A stretch of 64,000 nt of DNA, taken from NCBI RefSeq assembly GCF_046630445.1, contig NC_092341.1, forward strand, positions 9,299,501 through 9,363,500. Direction: 5' to 3'. The translations under genes and the position numbers were made by a program. The first letter of the stretch is position 1; the number at the start of each line of letters is the position of its first letter. The notes under the pieces were generated by a model. It was not told where the DNA came from. It searched no databases and saw only the letters and a list, made by a program, of their open reading frames with translations. Below, piece after piece: positions 37,697 to 48,531 of the stretch. Origin of the DNA: Rutidosis leptorrhynchoides (lineage: Eukaryota > Streptophyta > Magnoliopsida > Asterales > Asteraceae).

Positions 37697-37925
37697 TTAT
37701 GAAATAATTCCTTTTTAAGCACTTTAAATACATTTCTATTTTGAATCGAATATTTCGTTTACAGAATCAAATTAGTTATTAGTAAAATTTGATCTCTAAT
37801 CTAATGATATATTTTTATTTCTTATCAATTACATCTTGAAATAACCATGCAGGCTTGTCTGAGTGATCACTGAATTGCCCGATGAAGCACACCACTCGAG
37901 TTATAATCTTGGAAAGCCATTTCGT

Positions 37926-38038
37926 TCAAAAAAGAGAGTATGACTAGAGGGTGCGCCTTGTGCGCAATTCGTCCAAACGCAGGTCTCATACTCAGGAGGC
38001 TTGAAGCGTCTATTTTAGAGTTTTTACACAAAAAAGAA
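37926..38038 (+). mobile_element. Short SINE-like repeat, copy 1
   Basis: The phrase 'gagtatgactagagggtgcg…tgcgcaattc' is shared with 38,955-39,000. It is flanked by near-identical CAAAAAAGAGA / CAAAAAAGAAA (37,927 and 38,029), a possible target duplication. No family name known to me. Confidence 0.35.
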
Positions 38039-38550
38039 ACATCTTGAAATAGGATGCATGCATTGTTTAACAACATCACATTATTTTCTTGAAAGACTAA
38101 TTTAACATATATATTACGGGGGACATGGCTCTATTAATCGAGTCAATAGCAAGCTGGAGACTTGACTGCCACATAGAACCTAAATCAAATGTCAGGCAGG
38201 TTTAAAACTCATGAAAATTAGATTATACGATTTTCATGGTGTCTCACATTTTTTTCTGTTTTGTTTTGTTTTTTTTAAACCTACTTATTGACCGTATGTT
38301 CTTTCGGAAGCAATCTTTCTATCCATAGAACTTTGAGAGAAATGACTTTTTCAAAATGATGGTCGACTCAATGGTATATATTGTCTTTTTTTTTAAAATT
38401 TTTAAACAAGTGTAAATTGGCCAATTTTTCTATACTACGTAGTAGTTTTTAAACTTGTGTATATACTAAATTTATTAAATTTAAATGTTTAGATTGGTTA
38501 ACCAGCTTTATCCAATTTTCTATGGTAAAAACATTTCTTTTATTAGTTGT
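38039..38550. other. Intergenic, no gene seen
   Basis: AT-rich, with T runs near 38,250-38,278 and 38,385-38,393. Confidence 0.6.
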
Positions 38551-38560
38551 ATGTAATGTA

Positions 38561-38799
38561 AGGAAGTTGTGAAGTGGTTAAACGGTTGGTGGCCTGCTTC
38601 ATTTAGTTCTTTAGGGGAGGTCAGGAGTTCGACCCCCGTTGGCTACATATTAACCTACAATTTCATCTTTGTCATGAATTATCACCCATGATACTTTTCC
38701 ACAACGTAGTTGGGGGCGGGTATAACAACTGCGAGAGATGATCGTGTGGGTGATTAAATTCCCTCAGGTGATCCTCAACTAACTGCTTTCTAAATAAAA
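38561..38799 (+). mobile_element. tRNA-derived SINE (family 1), full-length copy
   Basis: The head contains pol III boxes (A-like TGGTTAAACGG at about 38,576; B-like GAGTTCGACCCCC at about 38,624). The body matches the SINEs at 56,056-56,378 and 55,642-55,785, including 'ccgttggctacatatta' and 'gggtgatcc'. It is flanked by ATGTAATGTA (38,551-38,560) and ATGTAATATA (38,800-38,809), a 10-bp target duplication with one difference. Confidence 0.75.
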
Positions 38800-38944
38800 A
38801 TGTAATATAAGCTTAGGATTAAAATATGTTTTATGCAATAACTGATACGGAGTATATTGCTACAGTGTTCAAATATGTTACTTTGCGCGATCAAATTTGT
38901 ATATTGCATCAACATTTTTTAATAAAAATATTGACGTACAAGTT

Positions 38945-39098
38945 ACAAAAAGGAGTGTGACTAGAGGGTGCACATAATGCGCAATTCACCCGGTACTAGG
39001 TCTCGCGCTCGCGGCGCTTGATTACCCGAGGTTTTATCTTCTCTGTGGGAGCCAATATGCTCATTCATAGGAGAGTTTACTCGCTTACCTAAAAAAAA
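38945..39098 (+). mobile_element. Short SINE-like repeat, copy 2
   Basis: Starts 'gtgtgactagagggtgcacataatgcgcaattcacc' and is related to the copy at 37,926; it ends near an A-rich tail (39,089-39,106). The head has tRNA-like GC-rich pairs but no clear B box. Confidence 0.35.
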
Positions 39099-39299
39099 AT
39101 AAAAATAAAATATATTTCTTATAAATGGTCGTCTGTGGTTCGTTTGAAAATGGGTCCGGAAGAAGCCCGTAAAGATCAGGCCAGAATGTTGGCATGGGCT
39201 TTAATGATTGAAAAAGATGATTAGATTTACAATTATCAATCCAACACTCATTAACCGAAAGGATTATCCACAAGACAAAAATCAATTTATGCCAAGTCA

Positions 39300-40190
39300 A
39301 TGACTATGACCATAACATTCCCATTCCCACTTATCAAATCAATTATGTTATTCACAAACACAATCTCCCATTTCTTAAACTACTTAAATATGCACTATTC
39401 AACATCTCAACACGTAATCAACTCAAAATATGAACCACACATCTATAAAGAGACATCTAAATATCCTAGATGGGTTGAGATAATGAAAATTGAACTACAC
39501 TCTTTTTTTTTTTTTTTTTTTTGAACGGCGATTTTTTTGGTATCATTAGATCATTTTTTCAACGACCCTCATCATTTGCACGTAACATACACGTTCGGGC
39601 GGAAACCCAAACCCGATCGACGGTACCCGGGAACACATCCATTCGGGCAGTGGTTCCGGGTAGGTGTCCGTGAACGAATCCGGTAAAACTTCCCTATAAG
39701 GTCAATACATACCACCATTATTGGTGTTCAATTGGTTTAAAGAAAATCATGTCATCCCTAAAGATCGAACCCATGACCTCTCCCTATCCCATAACACAAA
39801 GTACATGGGGAGAACTGTTGGGCTACACTTGGTCAAATCACACGCAAGAGTTAACCACACTTCCAACACACAAATCACCCATAGGCTATAAATTGGTTTA
39901 TAGGATAACACACAATGCATATGGATTTATGAAAGATTTAAAGCCAGTTAGTGACAAAAGGCTATACACAACAAGAAGGACTAAATTTCAAAGAAACTTT
40001 ACACCTGTTGCAAAAATGGTCACGGTTAGAACTCTATTGACTAGAGCAGTTTTCAAGGATTGGACCATTAAACAATTAGATGTCAATGATGCATTCTTGT
40101 ATAGAGCTCTAAATGAATGAAGAGGTTTACATGTCTATCCCAAGTATTCCAAACCTACATGCCACATCGGTATAATCCTGCCATAGTGCC
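39300..40190 (+). mobile_element. Copia RT fossil fragment, split by a SINE
   Basis: The left part reads like the segment before RT (KETSKYPRWVEIMKIELHS). The right part reads ELTTLPTHKSPIGYKLVYRI, NFTPVAKMVTVRTLLTRAV and DWTIKQLDVNDAFLYRALNE, all Copia RT landmarks. It is collinear across the SINE at 39,502-39,822. No LTRs were found, so it is an old broken fragment. Confidence 0.75.
39502..39822 (-). mobile_element. tRNA-derived SINE (family 2) inside the Copia fossil
   Basis: Minus orientation: a poly(T) run at 39,502-39,522 is the tail, and the tRNA-like head is at the right (B-box-like GGTTCGATC, about 39,763-39,771). It is flanked by CTACACT on both sides (39,495-39,501 and 39,823-39,829), and the interrupted Copia RT resumes after it. 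Confidence 0.7.
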
Positions 40191-40299
40191 ATGTATTTAC
40201 CTAGTTATGTATATGTATCTCTACTGGTTATGATTATTTGGTTTTGAGAAACAGAACTACATTTCTTCTCATTCATGATTATACTTCGTATATTAAGAT

Positions 40300-40348
<49 letters not shown>

Positions 40349-41114
40349 TGCTGAAGGAAGCAACTCATTAAATGACGTTACTTTTTCGTTGCTATTGATT
40401 GGTCTTAGAAAATTTTCTATATATCAGTTAACTTTTAATTAATATATTAATTTTCTATCATTGAGTTACTTACCAATAAGGTGATATGTAATGTTATTCT
40501 AGTTAATTTGCTGCTGGATCATTCTAGTTTGGGTTAATTTGAGTTCATTAAGATTTTTTTAACTCATCAAACTTTACCGGTTGCACATCAAACTATATAC
40601 ATTATCTCCATTTGATAGTTCTGATTCCATATTTGACTTTTCATTCTCAAATATACCATGTAAAAGTAACAGAAGCTATTATGTTAAAAAAAAAGCTGTA
40701 TAATAAGTACAGAAAGTTCTGTACAACATATAGTTAATAGTTTATACATTGGCTGCTGGCTAATCATACAATATTTGGTTAACGATAAATATTAAATAGT
40801 CGAGCATCTTTCCAAAAGCTTAATCATCAACCAAAGAACTGTTCAACATATAGTTAATAATCTCAAAAACTAACAGCTAATCTTGATTAGTGGCTAGCAT
40901 TATCAACAATTGCTTAACTGGAGCTAGTCAACCCCCTTATATACAAGGAAAAGTCAAATGTTAGTTAGTTATTAAACACTCACAATACAACAACAATACG
41001 TGCTAATAACATTAATGATAAATAATAATATTTTAAATTATACATACATTAAGTAGAAATGTTTTGAGTCCGTATAAGATTCGTCAGACGAGTGAGTTTG
41101 TACACCGAGTGAAG
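40191..41114. other. Intergenic and presumptive promoter of the receptor kinase
   Basis: Contains a T run (40,303-40,342) and AT-rich DNA. No gene seen. The last few hundred bases precede the signal-peptide exon and may hold its promoter. Confidence 0.5.
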
Positions 41115-41179
41115 ATGTTACAAGGTTATCTTTCAGTTTTGGTTCTTGGTCTGTTTCTTACATTTGTATCGGTCCGTAC

Positions 41180-41826
41180 TGTTAAAATACAATGCAAATT
41201 TAGAATAATATGAAATTAGTTAATGTATATGGGTAAAATATCTAGATATTAATATGTATATGAAAAATATCTAGATATTAAAATGTAAGGAAAAATCTAG
41301 ATATTTATGTGTGTAAGAAATATCTAGATATTTATATGTATAAAAATATCTAGATATATCCATGGAAATATCTAGTTTCTAGAAACTTCCATGGAGTAGT
41401 ATAAATATAGGTGGGTGTTTCATTTGTGTAAGGTGTGAAGTTGTGAGAGTGAAATAAGAAGTGAGTTGTGAAGAAGAGAAGAAGAGTGTGAGTTAGCGAA
41501 AGTAGAGAAGAGAAAGCTTGTAAGTAATATTGTAATTGTAATTTAATATAAGTGTTTTTGTTAAGTTTCCCGATCAAGCCTTAGTTTGTGTTTAAGTTCT
41601 TAGTGCACTTTTGTTGTTCTTATTATATGGTCGGCTCTGCCGCCTAAGTAATACATGGTCGGTTATACCGCCTAAAGATATATGGTCGACACTGTCGCCT
41701 AAGTACATTGTGCACTAAGGATTTATAAAATTAAAGGCTAACCAACGTCAAAGTGTTGGTGTAGTGAGTCTAGTATAGTCTAGGTCCTCTATAGTGGGTG
41801 TGTTGGGCTCGTCGAAGCCTCCAACA
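41180..41826 (+). repeat. LTR of Copia-B plus copy
   Basis: TGTTAAAATACAATGC...GCCTCCAACA, 647 bp, followed by a tRNA-Met-type primer site TGGTATCAGAGCGGGTC (41,829). The U3 part is full of 'atatctagatatt' phrases. It begins exactly where the receptor-kinase signal-peptide exon is cut. Confidence 0.88.
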
Positions 41827-43898
41827 ATTGGTATCAGAGCGGGTCGTTCGGGACCATTGCTAGTGGAGGTACTCATCGGTAAACGTTGGACGTTTACATC
41901 GACTTGTTTTCACCAAGGCTCTAAGGGAGATTCTGTCGGAGCACAGTTAGGAACTGTGAAAGCTCATCGGTCAGGGACCAAGCTTATTGGACGTTGGACG
42001 TCATGATGGCAGATCTTGCAAGTACGAGCAGTGGAATCAAGAGTCTCAATAACCACAACTATGGTTATTGGCGGACTTGTATAGAATCCTACTTACAAGG
42101 ACAGGATTTATGAGAAATAGTTGCTGGCAGTGACACAACGCCTCCACCGAAAGAAAATGCCGAAGCCTTGAGAAAATGGAACATCAAGGCCGGGAAGGCT
42201 TTATTTATTTTGAAGACTACAATCGAGGAGGATTTATTGGAGCACATTCGTGACGAGAAAACACCAAAGGCCGCTTGGGAAACTTTTGAAAAATTATTTT
42301 CAAAGAAGAATGAAGCACGCCTCCAGCTCTTGGAAAATGAGCTCGCAGGTATCTCACAAGGAAGTCTATCTATTTCTCAGTATTTCACCAAGGTGAAATC
42401 TATTTGTCGTGAGATATCTCAACTTGCTCCTGAAGAGAAAGTGAGTGATGCAAGGATGAAGAGAATTATCATCCATGGCTTAAGATCCGAGTATAATGGA
42501 TTTATAGCCGCTGTGAGAGGATGGCCTACTCAACCATCATTAATAGAGCTGGAGAATTTATTGGCTAATCAAGAGGCATTAGCCAAGCAGATGAATGAAG
42601 TAACCATAAAAGACGGAGAAGATGCACTCTTCACTAATAAGAAGAAAGCAACATCTCGAAGACAAGAGGCGATAAAAGAAAGTAAGACATATGGGTGGAA
42701 AGGTCACCCAAAATCAAAAGGCAACGCTTCAGGGGGAGCTCAACAAAGAAGAAGAGATCATCGCTAACAATACGGGGAAAATGATAAGAGAAAGAATGGT
42801 GAATGCTTCAATTGTGGCAAGAAGGGTCATTTTGCTCGAGATTGTAGATTCCCCAGAAGGCGAACTTTCGAAGGAAATGTGTCCGCCGCAAGAGATGAGA
42901 AGAAAGAGGTCACATTTGAAGCAACCATTAATGAGGAAACATGGGATGCAGAAGCTGAACTCTCTGTTGAAGCTGACATAAATGATCAAGCTCTTACAAC
43001 AACTTTAAAGTCAAAAATAAACTACAAAGATGATTGGATCATCGATTCTGGGTGCTCAAATCATATGACCAATGATGAGACGAAGCTGCAAGAAATGGAG
43101 GATTACAAAGGAAAGAGAGTCGTGTTGACAGCAAACAATTCAAGGTTGTCTATTTCTCACATTGGAAAGACAATAATTCCAAATGAAGGCGGCTCTCATA
43201 AGCTCCAACTCGAGAAGGTGTATCTTGTCCCTGGCCTAAAGAAGAATTTACTGTCAGTATCACAATTGACAGCAGAAGGGAATTATGTGCTCTTTGGACC
43301 AGAAGATGTGTCCGTATTCAAGAGAGTGAAGGTGGTTGGCAATCCAATTATGCAAGGAAAAAGAATAGAGTCGGTCTATGTACTATCTGCTGAAACAGCA
43401 TATGTGGATAAGACTCGAAAGAATGAGAAGGCTGATCTGTGGCATGAACGTCTTGGGCATGTGGGATACAATAAGTTAAAGGAGATGATGGTGAAACGCA
43501 TAGTAAATGGGCTTCCTCAAATTGATATCCGAACAGATACAATATGTGCTGGATGTTAATTTGGCAAAGCTCACCAATTGCCATTCAAGGAGTCAGTGCA
43601 TCAGTCCAAGACACCACTAGAGCTAATACACTCAGATGTCTTCGGCCCAGTGAAACAAACATCACTTGGAGGTATGAAATATATAGTGACATTCATTGAT
43701 GACTTCTCAAGATATGTGTGGGTTTACTTCATGAAGGAGAAGTCGGAGACTTTTCTGAAGTTTAAGAGTTCAAGAACAAGGTAGAAAGTGAGCTCAATAC
43801 TAAGATTCGATGCTTACGCACAGATAATGGAGGAGAATATTTATCAACCGAGTTCAATATCTATCTTGAGAAGTACAAGATCAGAAGGCAATTAACTT
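41180..43898 (+). mobile_element. Copia-B plus copy: LTR, gag, protease, part of integrase
   Basis: Gag reads AGKALFILKTTIEEDLLEHI; zinc knuckle CFNCGKKGHFARDC; protease region WIIDSGCSNHMT; pre-integrase WHERLGHVGYNKL; the integrase core begins at [20 protein letters not shown]. The element stops within integrase, where it meets the minus copy head-on. It is incomplete (5' half only), with a few breaks, and nearly identical to 45,490-48,217 inverted. Confidence 0.9.
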
Positions 43899-43905
43899 CC
43901 GACCA

Positions 43906-46900
43906 AAACTTCCGACCATCTTTCGATACATGGTAACATCTTGAAGACTTTTTCCTTTATCTGCTCGTAGTTTTGTATTCGGATCCATCGGAGTTGAGAT
44001 AGGTTTGCAATTAAGCATTCCATACTTTTGTAAAAGATCTCTCGCATATTTCTGTTGTCCCAAAAATAATCCTTCTCTTTTCTGCTCTATTTCGAGTCCA
44101 AGAAAATGTTTGAGTTCTCCAAGCTCCTTCATATGAAATCTGATAGACAGATTCTCTCTTGTTCTTTGGATCTCCTCATAGTGATCTCCCGTGATGATTA
44201 AGTCATCCACATATACTAGCACTATGGCTAGTTTTCCTTGATCTTGTTTCACAAATAAACTAGAATCTGAAGGAGCAACTGTGAAACCACTTTGTACTAA
44301 GAACTCGCCAATCTTCCCGTACCAAGCTCTTGGAGCCTGCTTCAAGCCGTATAGTGCTTTCTTTAATTTGCAGACATGGTCAGGATGGGACTTGTTCTCA
44401 AAGCCTCTTGGTTGCTCCATATAAATTTCTTTGTCAAGTTCTCCATGTAAGAAAGCGTTCTTGACATCCATCTGCCACAGCTTCCAAGATTTGCTAGCGG
44501 CTAAAGCTAGTAGAGCTCGAATTGTTGTGATCTTCGCCACTGGACTAAACGTTTCTTCATAATCCAGCCCATATTGTTGAGAAAAACCTCTAGCAACAAG
44601 TCGAGCTTTATACCTTTCAATGGAGCCATCTGATCGAGTCTTCACCTTGTAAACCCATTTACAAGATATTGGTTTTACATCTTTTGGCTTTGGAACTAAA
44701 CTCCATGTATGGTTTTCTTTTAGTGCATTAATTTCTTCTTCCATCGCTTTATGCCATTCTTGACTTTGTGCTGCTTCTTCATAAGTGGAAGGCTCAATAG
44801 GTATTGATTCATCCACATGAGCAGCATTGGCATACCTCGGATTAGGTTGCCTCGGCCTTGTTGATCTCCGTAATTCTTGCACATGCTCTTCGGCATCCAT
44901 TTGGCTTGGACGAACCTCTTCGGATGTAGATTGATGTACCCCAGTTTTCCATGGACTCGTTTCCTTAGAGTACGATCCATCTCCTTCTTTAATTGGATCC
45001 GATATGTGCTCTTTATGTTCTTCTTTTTCTTCTGGACCTTCTTCTAATCCATAAGATTCTGGAAGCTCTATCTTTTGAGGTGACCACCATGAAGACGCTT
45101 CATCAAATACCACATTTCTTGAAGTATGGCACTTTCCGGTATTTGGATCACAACATCTCCATCCTTTTCTTGATTCATCATAACCGACAAAAATGCACCG
45201 AATTGCCTTCTTCTCAAATTTGCTTCGTAGATGATCTGGCACGAAGACGTAGCATACACATCCAAAAACTTTGAGATGGTTGACGGTTGGTTTGATCTTC
45301 CATAATCTTTCATATGGTGAAATACATCCCAACTTTGTTTGTGGGAGTCTGTTAATCACGTACGATGCCGTCCTCATACATTCAGCCCAAAATCTACCAG
45401 GTACATTCTTACCATGAAGCATACTTCGACAAGTTTCGGCAAGGTGGCGATTCTTGCGTTCCGCCACTCCATTCTGCTGTGGAGTATTGGGGCAAGTTAA
45501 TTGCCTTCTGATCTTGTGCTTCTTAAGATAGATATTGAACTCGGTTGATAAATATTCTCCTCCATTATCTGTACGTAAGCATCGAATCTTAGTATTGAGC
45601 TCACTTTCTACCTTGTTCTTGAACTCTTTAAACTTCTGAAAAGTCTCCGACTTTTCCTTCATGAAGTAAACCCATACATACCTTGAGAAGTCATCAATGA
45701 ATGTCACCATATACTTCATACCTCCAAGTGATGTTTGTTTCACTGGGCCGAAGACATCTGAGTGTATGAGCTCTAGTGGTGTCTTGGACTGATGCGCTGA
45801 CTCCTTGAATGGCAATTGGTGAGCTTTTCCAAATTGACATCCAGCACATATTGTATCTGTTCGGATATCAATTTGAGGAAGCCCATTTACTATGCGTTTC
45901 ACCATCATCTCCTTTAACTTATTGTATCCCACATGCCCAAGACGTTCATGCCACATATCAGCCTTCTCATTCTTTCGAGTCTTATCCACATATGCTGTTT
46001 CAGCAGATAGTACATAGACCGACTCTATTCTTTTTCCTTGCATAATTGGATTGCCAACCACCTTCACTTTCTTGAATACGGACACATCTTCTGGTCCAAA
46101 GAGCACATAATTCCCTTCTGCTGTCAATTGTGGTACTGACAGTAAATTCTTCTTTAGGCCAGGGACAAGATACACCTTCTCGAGTTGGAGCTTATGAGAG
46201 CCGCCTTCATTTGGAATTATTGTCTTTCCAATGTGAGAAATAGACAACCTTGAATTGTTTGCTGTCAACACGACTCTCTTTCCTTTGTAATCCTCCATTT
46301 CTTGCAGCTTCGTCTCATCATTGGTCATATGATTTGAGCACCCAGAATCGATGATCCAATCATCTTTGTAGTTTATTTTTGACTTTAAAGTTGTTGTAAG
46401 AGCTTGATCATTTATGTCAGCTTCAACAGAGAGTTCAGCTTCTGCATCCCATGTTTCCTCATTAATGGTTGCTTCGAATGTGACCTCTTTCTTCTCATCT
46501 CTTGCGGCGGACACATTTCCTTCGAAAGTTCGCCTTCTGGGGAATCTACAATCTCGAGCAAAATGACCCTTCTTGCCACAATTGAAGCATTCACCATTCT
46601 TTCTCTTATCATTTTCCCCGTATTGTTGGCGATGATCTCTTCTTCTTTGTTGAGCTCCCCCTGAAGCGTTGCCTTTTGACTTTGGGTGACTCTTCCATCC
46701 ATATGTCTGACTTTCTTTCATCGCATCTTGTCTTCGAGATGTTGCTTTCTTCTTATTGGTGAAGAGTGCATCTTCTCCGTCTTTTATGGTTACTTCATTC
46801 ATCTGCTTGGCTAATGCCTCTTGATTAGCCAATAAATTCTCTGGCTCTATTAATGATGGTTGAGTAGGCCATCCTCTCACAACGGCTATAAATCCATTAT

Positions 46901-48217
46901 ACTCGGACCTTAAGCCGTGGATGATAATTCTCTTCATCCTTGCATCACTCACTTTCTCTTCAGGAGCAAGTTGAGATATCTCACGACAAATAGATTTCAC
47001 CTTGGTGAAATACTGAGAAATAGATAGACTTCCTTGTGAGATACCTGCGAGCTCATTTTCCAAGAGCTGGAGGCGTGCTTCATTCTTCTTTGAAAATAAC
47101 TTTTCAAAAGTTTCCCAAGCTGCCTTTGGTGTTTTCTCGTCACGGATGTGCTCCAATAGATCCTCCTCGATTGTAGTCTTCAATATAAATAAAGCCTTCC
47201 CGGCCTTGATGTTCCATTTTCTCAAGGCTTCGGCATTTTCTTTCGGTGGAGGCGTTGTGTCACTGCCAGCAACTATTTCCCATAAATCCTGTCCTTGTAG
47301 GTAGGATTCTATACAAGTCCGCCAATAACCATAGTTGTGGTTATTGAGACTCTTGATACCACTGCTCGTACTTGCAAGATCTGCCATCATGACGTCCAAC
47401 GTCCAATAAGCTTGGTCCCTGACCGATGAGCTTTCACAGTTCCTAACTGTGCTCCGACAGAATCTCCCTTAGAGCCTTGGTGAAAACAAGTTGATGTAAA
47501 CGTCCAACGTTTACCGATTTCCTCCACTAGAAATGATCCCGAACGACCCGCTCTGATACCAATTGTTGGAAGCTTCGACGAGCCCAACACACCCACTATA
47601 GAGGATCTAGACTATACTAGACTCAATACACCAACACTTTGACGTTGGTTAGCCTTTAATTTTATAAATCCTTAGTGCACAATGTACTTATGCGACAGTG
47701 TCGACCATATATCTTTAGGCGGTATAACCGACCATTTCATACTTAGGCGGCAGAGCCGACCATATAATAAGAACAACAAAAGTGCACTAAGAACTTAAAC
47801 ACAAACTAAGGCTTGATCGGGAAACTTAACAAAAACACTTATATTAAATTATAATTACAATATTACTTACAAGCTTTCTCTTCTCTATTTTCGCTAACTC
47901 ACACTCTTCTTCTCTTCTTCACAACTCACTTCTTATTTCTTCTCTACTTCACACTTCACTTACTCACACCTTACTCACAAATGAAATCAACACCCATATT
48001 TATACTACTCCATGAAAACTTCTACACACTAGATTTTTCCATGGATAAATATCTAGATATTTTTACCACATAAAAATATCTAGATTTTTTCATTTTAACA
48101 TCTAAATTTTTCTTCATATATATATTAATATCTAGATATTTCTTTTATATTTTAATATCTAGATATTTATATACATTACTAATTCCATATTATCTAAATT
48201 TGCATTGTATTTTAACA
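43906..48217 (-). mobile_element. Copia-B minus copy: LTR, gag, protease, integrase, part of RT
   Basis: A long minus-strand frame ending near 47,399 at its N-terminus covers gag, zinc knuckle, protease (IIDSGCSNHMT), integrase ([27 protein letters not shown]) and RT (WQMDVKNAFLHGELDKEIYM; VLVYVDDLIITGD), up to MYRKMVGS, where it meets the plus copy. RNase H and the 3' LTR are absent. Well preserved otherwise. The RT part (43,906-45,489) forms the unpaired loop of the inverted pair. Confidence 0.9.
47564..48217 (-). repeat. LTR of Copia-B minus copy
   Basis: A 654-bp inverted counterpart of 41,180-41,826. R/U5 and the primer site are almost the same, but the first roughly 300 bases (U3) differ clearly. 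The flanking bases on the two outer sides (CGTAC and TTACT) do not form a target duplication. Confidence 0.85.
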
Positions 48218-48531
48218 TTACTCTCCTAACCATTCAACACAAATCATATCTAAAACACAATCAAAATTTTTTATTCTTGTATCAATTCATTTAAAATATT
48301 AATACATTGATTTTACATCATTTTTAGAATCCATTCAGAATGATTATCATATATGTATATTGTCGTAACCAAATTCTATCAGAATCTTTGAAGCATTTAG
48401 ATTTTGAACCATTCAGTACTTAATCATCATGTTTTATCAAACGCACTCTTAGGCTCATATACTAAAGATTAGACTTGCAAATTATTTTATATGCATTCAC
48501 TTCTTTATTATGCTGCTATATTTGATAATAG
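48218..48531 (+). other. Receptor-kinase intron remnant beside the Copia block
   Basis: AT-rich; no malectin coding is found here, although the paralog has two malectin exons in the corresponding place. Confidence 0.6.
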
